From Chrysemys picta bellii (lineage: Eukaryota > Chordata > Testudines > Emydidae): 64,000 bases of DNA. The stretch spans positions 218,336,394-218,400,393 of the forward strand of contig NC_088792.1 in the NCBI RefSeq assembly GCF_011386835.1. Reading direction: 5' to 3'. Below the pieces are notes generated by a model. The model was not told the origin of the DNA and searched no databases. It was given only the letters and a program-made list of their open reading frames with translations. The position numbers were made by a program, and so were the translations under genes. Positions within the stretch are counted from its first letter, which is position 1. Each line of letters starts with the position of its first letter. Shown in pieces: positions 46,469-58,533 of this stretch.

Positions 46469-46775
46469 GATTATTGAGTTCTAATTTTTTTTCTGGCTCA
46501 GCCTCTTTATGGGCTTGTCTATACTAGTAAGACAAAAGGTGTGTTTTTAAAAAAACGACAGCTGTCATGTTTTAAAATCCATCGCATGTTAACTATTCCA
46601 TTTTAAAGACACACCTTTTTATCCTAGAGTAGATTTTTTCCTTTGTGGGATTTCTGCAAATCATCTCACCTCTTGGTGTTTCAGCTGTAAAATGGGAGTA
46701 ATAATGTGATTCAGTTCGCAGACATCTTGTTGCAAAGATATATATTAATGTTTGCACAGTGGTTTAGAAATGTAA
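46469..46775 (+). repeat. MIR SINE split by a MITE
   Basis: The left piece (about 46469-46503) has GAGTTCTAATTTTTTTTCTG and GGCTCAGCC. The right piece (46650-46775) has CTGCAAATCATCTCACCTCT, TTTCAGCTGTAAAATGGGAG and TAATGTTTGCACAGTGGTTT. In order these are MIR words. The 46509-46632 element separates them. Confidence 0.6.
46509..46632. mobile_element. Short MITE inside a MIR
   Basis: The left end is GGGCTTGTCTATACTAGTAA and the right end is TTTTTATCCTAGAGTAGA. Inner arms AAAAGGTGTGTTTTTAAA and TTTTAAAGACACACCTTTTT pair. This is the second case in this window of a TGTAGACA-type MITE inside a MIR. Confidence 0.65.
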
Positions 46776-46978
46776 TCTATAATCTATTATTTTTCTTAAG
46801 ATTTACCAGGCATAAGAAATATTAACCCAAAGTGGAGCTAATTTCAAAAAGTTAAAGCACATTTTAATGATTGTGCCCTTTGAACCATAAGTATTGTATT
46901 CTGTTCATAAATCAGCAGAGCAATGTAAATAACTCAGGAGAAGTAAAAGTGACTGACAAAATAAGGCATGTTTTTTAA

Positions 46979-46980
<2 letters not shown>

Positions 46981-47010
<30 letters not shown>
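46981..47010. repeat. (GT)n microsatellite
   Basis: About 15 GT units following TTTTTTAAAA. Confidence 0.95.
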
Positions 47011-47011
<1 letters not shown>

Positions 47012-47764
47012 AACTCCATTTAAGAAGCCTCTGTAAAATTGTGCAACTAAGTATGCCAGAATCAGGGCATGCCAAAGAGAGAGTTGAATGTGATACCGTA
47101 ACTTCACCCATTTCTGTGAGTGCTTTCTGAACTAGTCTTTAATTATGCGATCATGTATTTGTCACAGTATCCATGTTTTCCTACAGCCAGGTATCTATCT
47201 GTTCATCCTAATTAAAACAAACTACATAGGTTGTACCAGATGCATCCATGAAAGTAATTTTTGTACAATTGAACAGTGAATGAGGCAAAGCCCTGTCCCA
47301 TGTGAGATGCATAATGAATTTGGTAAAGGCTTCTTCTGATCACCCCCCACCTTATTCAGTGTGCACCTTACTCCATGAGACAAGAGTTCCTGAAAATTCT
47401 GCCTCATTGAGCTTGTACTTCAAATTATTAAAACCTTCATGTGCTTGGCATATCAGCTTTTCAGCATTTTTGGATTATTAAAGCTAGGACATCTGAATGA
47501 GGCAAGTTCCTACTGCACACATCTTGGAAAATTTTATAAAGACATCTCTAATTCAGTGAACACGCACACCACAGACTATCTTCTCTCCAACTGCTCATTT
47601 AAAAAGCACTGAAAAAGCAGATCATTTGCAATGTGTATGCATTAGTTAGTAGTACCAAAGACACTCAACCTGGGCAAATCAAAACCAATTTTGGAACACT
47701 CGAAAGCACATTTATCTTACTTTGGGTGGGAGGGCATACATAAATATCTGTGCTCTTTCTAAAC

Positions 47765-47925
47765 ATTTGTGGATTTATCTTCACAACACTCCTGTCAATT
47801 AGGTACTATCCCCTTTTCACAGAGTACTTGCATGACTTACTGAGGGTCATGCAGAGCTGGGAATTGAATCTAGATTTCCTGAATTCTAGACCTTAACCGC
47901 AAGACTGCTCTTTCCCCCTTTGTTC
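47765..47925 (-). repeat. MIR-like SINE, minus strand
   Basis: On the + strand the reversed MIR order is seen: TTCACAACACTCCTGTCAAT, CTATCCCCTTTTCACAGAG, GACTTACTGAGGGTCATGCA, GCTGGGAATTGAATCTAGAT. The last word contains a degraded B-box in reverse. Confidence 0.6.
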
Positions 47926-49208
47926 TATCTGAGGACTGTTTCCCTGATAAATTTTAACTTTCCACTCCTAGTCATAAAGAGGAGGATGCATAAGTAGAAA
48001 CCTTTATTAATAATAATAGTTACTATTTTATTTAATAGTGCACTATTTTATTATATTTTGTTTTATTGCATGCCAGTGTAGATTTCTATTTATTTCTGAA
48101 TTGTTTTCTTAATACTGAATGCAAGTGACCCTACTGGAGACAAGCTGAATTGCCATATTTTCCCATTCCATCTACAAAGGAAATCAAGTCAGACTCATCG
48201 ATATGCACCCTGTAGATTCCATGTACCCAAGCTACTGGCATTGCTTAAAAAGAAAGCATGCCCTGTTATATCAAAGAGTGAATGTAGAATGATGATCCCA
48301 TCACTATCTAATTTATCATGGCTGCTGTATGAGTGAGCTGTAGAGTTTCTCACCCTGGCTAATTAATATTAAGAACAAATTAAGAAGTCTGGGGAGGTGG
48401 AATGAAACAGTGTCTATGATAATATGAAACAAATATTTTGGAGGAATTATTCATCTTTTATTTTTGCCATAATGCTGTAGTACTTAATCCCAGATGTGAA
48501 GACAAGGACATGAAGCAAACAAAACACAACGGTTCAGCAGTAGCCTGGGGAACTAGAGTCCTGAGGTTGCTTCTGAACCCGGGTCAGCTGCATCTTTGCT
48601 GCCAAGAAGGAGGCCTTGTTTTACTCCCAAGTGATACTAATCTAATTGGGGGGAAAACATAGCTTTCAATAAATGCACTAAATTGATTTCATTATTTTTT
48701 TTTTTTGACAAGCACTAGAAAATTAGATTAGTGGTTGTTTTTGTTAACTGGCTTCAATAGACTTGCATTCTTTGAGTACAAATATACCCGTCTCCAAACA
48801 TAAGACTATGATATGTGCATGTCAGAGCAAATATCAACATCAGAACATGTTTGGTATTGAATTACTCTGAGGTTATAGATTTTTTTCCAGCTGTTACCTC
48901 GGTCAACTAGCAGAAAAATTGTTATATGTGAAACTGTTTGGAGATCTACTATAGCAAGAGGAGCCAAAATACTAGTGATCAGGGGTAGGGTTGGGAAGGA
49001 AGGTTTACAAAAGCAATAACATCAAGCAGGAAGAAAATAAATTTGAGTCAAGATACTATGCAGTATATCTCAGTAAAAGCACAAGAGAGACAGACAGACA
49101 CACAAACAGAGGAAGAAAGACACATGGAAGAAGTTTTTAAAATAGGGTTAATGGTGACATAATTTTTTAAAAATAATTTAATATTTGATTCTTACTCCTT
49201 TTTTCCAG
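47926..49208. other. Intron upstream of the SPIDR exon
   Basis: AT-rich. Ends in a good polypyrimidine tract and AG acceptor (TTACTCCTTTTTTCCAG, 49192-49208). No other feature recognised. Confidence 0.6.
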
Positions 49209-49407
49209 GCAAAAGCTCCTTCTCCATAATGAAAATGTCCCTGTTATCATGAATACATATTTTAGTCAGAAGGTTCTTCTCAAAGATCATGCAGAAGTGA
49301 CAGATAGGACACGTTGTCCAGAGAAGTTGCATATTATATCTTTGGCACAAACATTCAGATTAAATGACCTCAGAGACAGTCTGCCCCAGGAATCTGCAGT
49401 TAATCAG
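49209..49407 (+). CDS. SPIDR: SPIDR internal coding exon (partial gene)
   Basis: SPIDR is a nuclear scaffold in homologous recombination reported to connect BLM helicase and RAD51. This 199-bp exon is bounded by TTTTTTCCAG and GTAAGG. The first base (G) completes a codon from the preceding exon. It then encodes 66 residues starting QKLLLHNENVPVIMNTYFSQ and ending ESAVNQ, with no stop in the only open frame. The human protein, from memory, has PPWQKL...CPVILNTYF and later SISLAQMF at this point; the turtle has IISLAQTF. The split codon would restore the human Trp (TG|G). No signal peptide or membrane segment is visible. The upstream exon is not seen in this window. Confidence 0.88.
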
Positions 49408-49850
49408 GTAAGGTTCATTTTGTTTGAAGTTTAGCACTTTTTAATAATTTGGTGACCAGATGCTTGGAAATCATAACAAAAACAGAAAGATTGAAATACT
49501 GATGTGCTCTCTTGCCCTTCTATTTAGCCAAAACTGAATAATATGATGTGCTGTTTGTTTTAATAATATTTTACAAGTAGAGACTTTTGGCCAGCCAAAT
49601 GCTGAACTGCTATAAGATAATTTTGTTGTGGCTCACTACTGTGCTGAATAATATAATAATAACAGCTTCGGTTTTCGTTGATTCACTTTTATTCTTTGTA
49701 GCTCATTACTCAGTCTCATTTTAAATAATTATTATTTTCTTAATAAACTTGGATGTTTCCTTTCTATACGTCCATCTTTGAGCCTTCTTCCCCTTCATCT
49801 TGTGTCCTTTCTTTAAAACACCAACGATTGCCTTTAATAGAAATAAGGTC

Positions 49851-50039
49851 AAGATTTTAAAAATGACTAGTGGTTGTGGGTACCTCAACTTTGGATGCCC
49901 AACTTAAGACACTTTAAAGAGGCCTGGTTGATAGAGAGTGAATGTCTAGCACTTTCTGAAAATCAGACCCCTTTAAGGTATTTTGTTGGACACCCAAAAA
50001 TGGAGGCACCGAAAATAACTTGTCACTTTTGAAAATCTT
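49851..50039. mobile_element. Fold-back MITE in the SPIDR intron
   Basis: The arms begin AAGATTTTAAAAATGACTAG and end CTTGTCACTTTTGAAAATCTT in inverted orientation. Inner pairs continue inwards (GGGTACCTCAACTTTGGATG / ACACCCAAAAATGGAGGCAC; CTTTAAAGAGGCCTG / CAGACCCCTTTAAGG), so the whole 189 bp folds into one long imperfect hairpin. Confidence 0.65.
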
Positions 50040-50375
50040 GGCCAGAGTTTCAGATGACTCGCTTGCAAAGCTTTCACTATTCCCATAATATCGGATCCCT
50101 CTTTTTAGGCCTGGGAATGAAAAGGTTAGATATATCAAATCAAACCCTAACCTGACTTCACATTTTTAACCAATTTCCACTATAGATGTGCCAAAACCAG
50201 AATAATTTACTCTCACTCCTACACTTTGGAGGGTTCAGAAAAAATGGGGCCTGTATCCAAACCATCCTTGGTTTTGGTTTTGCAAAACCAAACCCAACAG
50301 ACTTCTAAAAAACCAAACACGCTTTCTTTGAAATGTCAACTAAAAAGCTCATTGTTTCAACCTTGTTTACGTGGG

Positions 50376-50714
50376 GTATTTTTGTATCGGCGTAGCTTCT
50401 CTGCAGAGCTGCAAATATCTTTATACACTGATGCAGTGCATCTACAGTGGAGTTTGTATTGGCTGCAAGTACTTAGATTTAGCTACATCAGTGCAAAAAT
50501 TCAGAATCAGCAAGGACTCAGCTAAGTCTACACTATGCAGCTTTTAGTGACAGGGCTGTGTCACCACAGCTGTGTCACTAAAAGGCACATCGTGTAGCCG
50601 CTGTTTGTCGGCTCTCTTGTCAACAAAATACTTCCACCCCCAATGAGCGGCGCTTTTTTAACACCTCTGAAAGACAAAAGTTTTGTCGTTCAGTTGCCAG
50701 TGTAGACATAGCCT
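50376..50714. mobile_element. Two adjacent TGTAGACA-type MITE copies
   Basis: 50376-50519 is a degenerate copy (TTTTTGTATCGGCGTAGC ... TAGCTACATCAGTGCAAA). 50520-50714 is better kept, with AGCTAAGTCTACACTATGC and CCAGTGTAGACATAGCC ends, a GTGACA hairpin at 50548-50585 and the ACAAAAGTTTTGTCGTTCAG word shared with 18260-18541. Confidence 0.6.
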
Positions 50715-51621
50715 AAGTGGCTGTGAGCCATTTCTGGTAACAAGTGCCCTTTGAATTGCACTATGTTCTTGAAGACCATCCTGGTCCTACTGACGTCAAA
50801 GGGAGTTTGGCATTTATTTGAATGGTATCAGGACAAATCCATTCATGCTAGCGAGTGACAGCTAGTAGGGATTAATTTTATGTAGTGTTTTTCTAAGAGT
50901 ACTGAAAATGGGGTTTAGAATAAGGATGGCAGAGGGGAGATTGAGGGAAACAACAATTTTGCTATAAGAAAATGCAGGTGTTTGAAATGGGATGAATGTG
51001 GTTACTGATATGGGATGAAGCAGCAGACAACATGGCTTTTATTCTAAAATAAACTTACTTTTTTCAGGTGTAGTGAAAGAATGGAAATAGATAGGGAAAT
51101 AGATTAGGGTTCCTGTTTTCCTCATCAGTAATCTGGTTCCTTTGACATTGTAGTTCATCAGTTTGAGAGCTGAATTATTGCTTCATAAAACTATGCACCA
51201 CTATATTTTCCCTCAGTTTAGAAGTTGTAGAGTCAATTTTGAAGGCTAATGCTACAATTTAAAAGGAAGTAATAATTAGAACTACCAAGAATTAAGTAAA
51301 ACATAAAACAGTGATAAATACTAATGCCAATTCTTTCTTCCACTGTCACCCTTGTCTCACATGAACTGAATTTGTTTAATCCAAGGCAACAGTTATACAC
51401 AGGAGACGACTGTGTGCTGAACTGTACGGTTTCTTGTGCATTTATTTAAAATCTTAGATGAAAGCTGGCCATGTGTGTAAATTATAGTTTATATATACTA
51501 AATACTTTGAAAATAATCTTGTGATGCTTTTCTATAATGAATCTTGTTGAATTTTACTTTGTATCACTACATGGTTTCATAGTCCATAAAGTAATTTAGT
51601 TTATGGCTTTGTCTTTACCAG

Positions 51622-51896
51622 GTTGCTTGTACCAATATGATTACGCCAAAGACTGTACAGACTAACAGCAATCCTGAATCCAAACTACATCCCTTTGCAC
51701 TCAGTGCCCCGAATGACTCTCTCCTAGAAGTGGTGGAAAGCCAGGGAGCAGCGGGGTGGAAGGAAGTGCAGGTACAAGTGGTTGTCCAAAGGGCATATTA
51801 TCTACCTTCAAGAGAGGGTTTCAGATGTCAGCTTCAAGGAAATAACCCAATTCGTTATGCAATGCCAATCTTAAATTCGGATCTGCCAAATGTTAG
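51622..51896 (+). CDS. SPIDR: SPIDR internal coding exon (partial gene)
   Basis: 275 bp between GTCTTTACCAG and GTGAGT. It is in phase with the previous exon, which ended on a complete codon after a 2,214-bp intron. It encodes 91 residues from VACTNMITPKTVQT, then NDSLLEVVESQGAAGWKEVQ, then VVVQRAYYLPSRE, and ends after NSDLPNV with two bases of a split codon. From memory the human protein has RDSLLDVVESQGAASW followed by VVVQRVYSLPSRD, a strong match in order and spacing. The block between NQ and NDSLL is poorly conserved. This is the central part of a protein of roughly 900 residues. Confidence 0.9.
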
Positions 51897-52387
51897 GTGA
51901 GTAATAAAACACTTGCAAACTGGTCTGGTGGGGTGATAATATTAGGGAAACAAAACAGGGAGGGGAAGTTGGGTCTGGCATTCTGATGCCCTCAGCTAAC
52001 ACTGGCTAAATATATTAAGCAAGGCCTAGTGTTCTAGTAGTAATAATATTACACCTCCCTAATAGGCGCAAGTGCAGAGCACCACTGATGTTACCTGAGG
52101 GAGGGGATGACCTGACTTCTTGCCTAAGATTCCTGTGCTGCACCAAGAACTATTGGCAGAAAGTTGAAAAATGAGTGACTGGATGATTTAAAATAGATGA
52201 TGATTATGTTCCTGTCTTATATTATTACATGAGTTGCACTGTACAGATACTAATTCTGTTACCTAACAGTTACCTAACTAGTTCAATCTTTAAAGCACTT
52301 GACAAATAATTAATTGATCCACTTATAACACCCATATGAAACAGGAAAGAAAAATTAGCTTTATTTTATAAGTGGAGAAACTAAGGG

Positions 52388-52590
52388 CTTGTCTAAAATG
52401 GGGATTTTACAGTGATGTAGCTGCATGAGTACAACCTTCTGGTGAAGTCTGGCCCCACTGAAGTCAGTAGCAAAACTTCCATTGACTTCAGTGGGACCAG
52501 CATTTCACCCTTAGTGCACCAGTGTGAAAAATTATTGTACTGCACAGTTACATCAGGATCCGTGCAAAAATCTCCAGTGTACACAAGGCC
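52388..52590. mobile_element. MITE with GGGCTTGTCTA ends
   Basis: The left end is GGGCTTGTCTAAAATGGGGA and the right end is CAGTGTACACAAGGCCT. Inside, 52445-52495 is a hairpin of CCCACTGAAGTCAGTAGC and CCATTGACTTCAGTGGG, a fold-back word common in amniote genomes and seen again, diverged, near 50780. Confidence 0.65.
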
Positions 52591-54494
52591 TGCAACATCT
52601 AAAGGCTTAGACCAGCATTTTCAGCCTCTTCTTCTGTTTCTTCCTTTGCCTCCTGCAAATGGAATGTTTTTAGTGTCTGCAGTGGTAGGAGAGTCACAAT
52701 GGGATCTCACTTTTCCAGTGCAGAAGACATGCCAGATGCAGTTCCCTCTAGATGCCAACAATACTGGCTACTGCTGCAACTTTTCGTTCTTGTTGTTTTG
52801 ACCCTAAAAGTGCAAAGCAGAATTGGAAAAGAATGAAATAAAATGGGAGTGTCTGTGATTATGACCACCATGATTTTTATTAAATCCCACTTTTGGGGGG
52901 TTTCATATCTTAGCACTTTCAAATCACATTGAGTTGAAACTTTATACAGCAAATACATTAAATTGTGTTCTCCTACAAAAAGCTTTATTAAGGTTAAGTT
53001 AAGGTTGTAGGCATGTATCAGAGTTTTGAGTGTATATGGCTTTCAAGACCTCAGGAAGTCCCTGCAGAATTTTGGAGCTGCATAAGAGTGTGGCTGTACA
53101 TGGATAAGTGTCTCAGACCCCCTGGGGAGCCAAAGGAGGCTCATGAGGGACCCTTCAAGCCTTAGGGCCCTCACTGGGGATATTTCCAATCACACCCTGT
53201 AAGCGATAGAAGGCTTGTGAGCATTCCACTAGCCTCAAAAACTCATAGAAGTTCCTCAACCCTCATTCTCTGCGAGCCTTATGATGCTCTACAGATGCCA
53301 GTCAATCCCTAATCTTTCTCCACAAGCCTTAAGAGGCTTATTTTTTCCCACAGAACTAAAACTGGATCATTAGCCACTCAACAAACCTCAACAGGATCAT
53401 CAGTCTGTCAGTGTTCTTAGGGCTCATCCATAGGCTCAAGTTTCACAGGTTTAACTGAAGCCAGTTTAAAAACTGTGTTAAATGAACGCAACTTTGAGTC
53501 CACTATTACAGAAAAATGGTAGAAAAATTCTGTATCGGCAAAAAACCAACCTGCCTCTGTTTCTTTCTTCATAGATTTTAAAGAAGGGGCTGAAATTGGG
53601 CTTCTGATGGAAAACCATTTGCAATTTTAACTATGGAGTGGCTATTATCACTCCATAATTTAGCTCGATTATGGTCTAAAATCCTAACTCCCTCCCCTCC
53701 TTTTCCGTTTCAATGTTTATACAAACAAACAAAAACTTGCATCCATGAACACAATTCCAGATAGTCTTTAGTCTACACCCTTCACAGGAGTGGGGTGACA
53801 CCACACACAAATCTCAGATTGTATTTTTACATCAAACTTGAAATAAAAATAGATCCTTTTGACTTTGGACATGAAACCCCTCAGTTCAGAACTGGATGAC
53901 TGGTTTTACAAGCAGATAACCTAGGGTTCTGGGCTTCTAAATACTCCCTACAGCTGCAGCTAACCTGTCTCATATACAGTACTTAAACTAAGCCATTGAT
54001 AGTGCCTTAGAATTTTTGAAAGCATTTCAGCTGAGAAGTGATCCTGACCAGTATCAGCCATAAGAAACTTCCTTCTACATCAGAAACTTTCATGCTCATC
54101 ATCTTAAAAGTGACCTGTTTGGATCACTTCCTCACCAAGCTAATGAGCTCCTTCATTTCCTGTCACAAGTTACCATCCCCTAGCCTAGACAATCCCTTAA
54201 ACCAGCTGCCAATTCTTTACCTAAAACGTTTGTCATGAAAACAAGATGTGTATCTTATGAGAGAATATGAGTGAGCAGAAGTCTTTAATTTGTATACAAA
54301 AGTTTGAACTAAGTATCAGGGCAGCCCAACAGTTTATTGATTTAAGCTGTTTCTGACAGACTGTTTTACAGTTTTCTTATTGTTATAGCATCTAAATGTC
54401 ACTGCAATGGAGAAACATTTTTTTAAAAAGGCAGTAAAATGAAAAGAGGTAGAAAATGAAATATGGAGCAAGGAGATGTTAATCCTGGTTGTCT
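52591..54494. other. Intronic sequence, nothing recognised
   Basis: I looked here for the next SPIDR exon and did not find a match to the conserved segment expected after PSR(D/E). Confidence 0.4.
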
Positions 54495-54797
54495 GCCTGG
54501 TTGTGCTGGATTTGCATCTGGAATATAGTGTTTAGTTCTGGGCACCTAAATTCTACAGAAATATTTACAAATTTTGGAGGATTTTGGAATTTTCTCTTAA
54601 GAAAATTTTCAAAAACTGTTGCTAGTGTAATGTAAATGGACGAAGTACTAAAAACTGTAATACCTAGCTTTATATAACTACTGCATAGGTACTGATATAG
54701 TTTGTACCTACAGTAAAGTGCAATCCTTTACTGGTAGGCAAATGGACTTGATGACCTAATAGGTCTTTTGCATCTCTAATATCTATTAATCTATGAA
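54495..54797 (+). mobile_element. CR1 LINE 3' relic, + strand
   Basis: CATCTGGAATATAGTGTTTA and TTCTGGGCACC at 54520-54546 match the CR1 ORF2 segment that normally encodes HLEY..VWS. AATGGACTTGATGACCTAAT and AATCTATGAAAT at 54739-54799 match the CR1 tail with its terminal octamer. Heavily decayed and internally deleted. Confidence 0.55.
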
Positions 54798-55056
54798 ATT
54801 TGGGGTTCAGGGCATTTTCCAGGACACTTAAAAACCACTATATTTACCATTCCCTCCAGTAATGAACTGCTCTTGAAGATGTAATATACATGCTTAGCGA
54901 GCAGATAAAGGAAGAAACGTGCCTTGCCATGATTCTTTTTCTTTCCCATTATTGTCTGGCATACATATTGCTACTGTTCTCCCCTCTTGGTGAGAGAGTA
55001 GCTTTTACAAATCATGTGAAGTTGATTCTCAATTAAATTGCTTTACATTTGCTTAG

Positions 55057-55199
55057 AGGCGTCTGTCTGGAGAATTATGGGATGGTTTGCCTGAATGAAT
55101 TCAGCCCATCCCTAGAAGAAGGTGTGGTGCACAGGTGTAAGCCAAAAAAGTCTCCATCTAACATTACTCTTTTCAACTCTTTAGGAGAGAGCTTAATTG
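55057..55199 (+). CDS. Candidate SPIDR exon (doubtful)
   Basis: A 143-bp segment lies between CTTTACATTTGCTTAG and GTAAGA. Its first base (A) would join the AG left by the 51622 exon into an Arg codon. The frame is then open for 47 codons (GVCLENYGMVCLNEFSPSLE ...) and ends one base into a codon. Phase and splice sites fit, but the peptide does not resemble the SPIDR segment I remember downstream. It may be an unannotated, lineage-specific or cryptic exon, or chance. No transcript evidence is available. Confidence 0.22.
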
Positions 55200-56763
55200 G
55201 TAAGAAAATACAAAAAAAAAAAAAAAAAAAGACACCCTTTGTGTTAAGGAGCTTTCTGCTGATGAGATGCCTGATTTGCTGAGTCAGCCTTGTATTTTGT
55301 GTGTGTGGTATCAAGCACTGTATAATTTGGATTTTGTTCTTGCCAGTATCATCTTGTTGTGAGTGAGCTACTTGAGTTCAGGAAAATGTAGTTGGTTAGT
55401 TTTATTCTTTAAGGATAGGAATCATTATGTAGTAGTTAGTGTAACCAATGCTGAAAGTTTGAAGGGTTACTGGATAATTAACTAATCCAAGAGCTCAAAA
55501 GATTTGGGGTTGGAAAAAGGATGTGGCCTATTGAGGAAAATCTTAGTAACTTTTTAAAAAGAGAACAGTGCTAGTTATGGCTGTGAATCCACATTTTAAA
55601 ATCTTTGTGTGTGAATATAGGAATTTTTCATTCACTTCTTTTGACATATGTCCTGACCTACTTCCCACCTGAATGTTAAAGTTCTAGCTTACAAGAACAT
55701 TCTATTCTCAGAATGTATACAATTTTTTAAAAAAAGGTATGTAACCCCCCTTTCCCTCTCAGTAATGAATAGTCCTTTTATTCTTTCTCTCTATCTTGTA
55801 TTTTCTAGTCACTTTCCTTGTCAGGGCCTTGAGAAGCAGCCAGGGCTGACTCCACCATGCAAGCAGAACCCCAGAGAAGCAAATAATTAGGGAAAGCCAA
55901 GTGTTTGTGTGTATAAATGTACATTTCCATTTTGACTAGGGCAGCAAAAAAACTACAACCATGTCTGCTGGGATTGTTTGTTTCCTAGCAGGTTGTTGTG
56001 AGTTTCTACACAGTGTATGCCTACGTAATGCCAGGTAGAAAGGATCTAGTGACCTGCGCCAGTCCTCTGGAACTGATTTGTAAACTCTATCAGAATCATC
56101 TTTCTTCTTTCCCTTCTTCCCTCTTGCGGTCTTAGGACATTCTCATTCCAATTTGTCTTAGTGCAAACACAGTTGCATGATGGATCAAATGCTATAGTTA
56201 ACATTTCTAGCATCTCTGGTGGTGTTTAGGTAAGTCATGGTGTCTAACTTAAGGAAAATCTCATCTTGAGGTATAAAAGGCCTTTTTTAAATTAGTAGGT
56301 TTTTAATGTGAAAAAGGTCTGAGATGGAAAGGAGAGTCATTTAAAGATCCATGCTCACAGATGTTAGCATCTGTCAAAACGTTTTCTTTTGTGGCCGACT
56401 TTATTCTGTTTACAGCATTCCAGTCATTTTTTTCAACAAAACATTTCTCAACAGTGTGTTCTAAAACGTATGATGGATTTTTAATTGCATTGGATTTCTG
56501 GGGTACAATTTTTCAAGTGGGAAGTAAACAGGAAATAGGTAACTGAAGGCTCTTCACTGCAATTCATAAACTAGAACATTTTCCTTGATTTCCTCTTTTC
56601 AGCTGCTTCTTGTGAGCAAAGATATGTGCTTTTAATATTCTTGTAAAGTTGTCGAATTGCTACTTGAAAGGCTTTTAATAGTTCCCTAAGCAGTTTGAGA
56701 AAATATCCACTGCAGTTCAAGGACTAATAATTTCTTTCTGCTTTTCTTTCTTTCTCTGAGTAG
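55200..56763. other. Intronic sequence, nothing recognised
   Basis: A poly-A run at 55212-55230 directly follows the candidate exon's donor. No other feature. Confidence 0.5.
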
Positions 56764-57063
56764 AGTTATGTCTATACTACAAGTATTACAGTTGCAATGC
56801 TGCATCTACTGTATCTGCATCTACCACTGTATGCTGTAATGCAGATGCTTCCTACATCAACGGACGGGGTTTTTCTGTCAGTGTAATTAAATCCCCTCTC
56901 TGAGAGGCGGTAGGTAGGACAACGGAAGAATTCTTCCACCAATCTAGCCTTGTCTATGCTGGGGATTAGATTGAGCTAACTGTGGTGCTCAGGGCATGAA
57001 ATTTTTCACAGCCCTGAGCAACATAGTTGGGTTGATCTAATTTTTAAGTGTAAACCAGGCCTT
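56764..57063. mobile_element. MITE with TATGTCTATACTAC ends
   Basis: The left end is GAGTTATGTCTATACTAC and the right end is AAGTGTAAACCAGGCCTT. An inner TTGTCTATGCTGGGG (56951) suggests a second, internal end, so it may be two joined elements. Confidence 0.6.
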
Positions 57064-57390
57064 AGTGTCCTTCATAGTAGGATTGTTCACTCCCCCCTCA
57101 CTCCCCATTCTTTGCCCCTTCTACAAGGAAAGCATCACCCTGATCACAGCAACTGACTGACCCAATGGGGTTTTGAAATCGAAAAGAAAGAGACAGTTTG
57201 CTTTTTGGGAGTCCAGCTTTGGCATCTCACTGTCTGGCTGAGACATTAAATTATAATACATTTTGCGCCATCGATTCCCCGTACATCCCTCCCCAAACTC
57301 ATTCCTGAAAGGCTGCCTCCTAGGTGCTGATTATAAAGTTTGATCGATGGAACTTCAACTCCTTCCAGTGCCACTTCTCCACAACACTCT

Positions 57391-57670
57391 GGCGTGGTCT
57401 ATACTAGGAAATTAAGTTGGTATAACTGTTGCTCAGAGGTGTGAAAAATCCACATCCTAAGCGACACAGTTAAACCAGCCTAATTTCCTAGTGTAGACAG
57501 CACTAGGTCAATGGGAGAATTCTCCTGTCAACCTAGCTACTGCCTCTTGGGGAAGTGGAGGACCCATCCTGACGCGAGAACCCCTCCCATCGGTGTAGGT
57601 AGTGTCTTCACTGAAGCAGTGCAACTGCAGTGGTGTAGCTGTGCTGCTCTAGTGGCTTATGTGTAGACAT
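57391..57670. mobile_element. MITE with TGGTCTATACTAGG ends
   Basis: The left half is itself a hairpin: TCTATACTAGGAAATTAAG (57399) pairs with CCTAATTTCCTAGTGTAGA (57478). The outer right end is CTTATGTGTAGACAT. Same family style as the neighbour at 56764. Confidence 0.6.
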
Positions 57671-58533
57671 TGTTAATTTTACATTACAGTTTATTTTTCA
57701 ATGCTAAACACAGAATCTTATGCCTATGTTAGGTAAACTGTGAAGCGGAGGGTAAAAGAGGTATTATCTAATAAATGTATTGCACAAGAACAAAAACTTG
57801 CCATTCTTTTTAATTCCAGCACTGGGTATAACAACTAATGATAGAATGATTTGTTAAGAAGTTGTCTTTGTCTCTATATTGTGTCAGAACTGTAGTAGAC
57901 CACCTGGTGTACAAGAAAAGTCCCAAGCGGGTAGTGGTCAGTAAAAAGCACACGTGTAAAGGATACTGATCCTTCTGGCAAGGAAATTATCAGAAATGAC
58001 AATTACTAGCTGTCCAACTGTGTGTGTGTGGGGACGGGGGACGGGACAGGAGGGTGATGGGTGTGGGGTGGGAGGCTGATGGAACCTTTGGTCACTCACT
58101 AATTCTTCAGAAGAATCACACTCCATTTCAGCGTGTTCAGATTTAACATTTGTATTAAAGCTAATGTTAAAAAATAATTATATAATAAATAGGTTGGGAA
58201 AAGTGTCTCTACATCTGGGTATAGTGCTTAGATTATCCACAAATACAAAGTTAGTTTTTAAAAGTCATATGATACATACAGTACATAATCAGCAATAACC
58301 CAAATTTAGGTGAATAGATTTAACAATACGGTTTAAATATTAGAATCCGAATACTCGGGTACATCACTCATGAAAAGTTGTAAGGAGATTTGGTTGTGGA
58401 AAGCAAAATATATCAATGAATGGAGATTGTCCCTCAGTAATTGAGAATTAGGTTGGTTGTGCATTTAGAAAATACAATCCATGAGGAAAGTATTTGTTAC
58501 TTTCCTGACTGTGCTTCTCATTGGCACTCCAGC
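57671..58533. other. Intronic sequence, nothing recognised
   Basis: A short GT/GGGGACGG-rich stretch lies at 58020-58065. Otherwise AT-rich intron. Confidence 0.45.
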
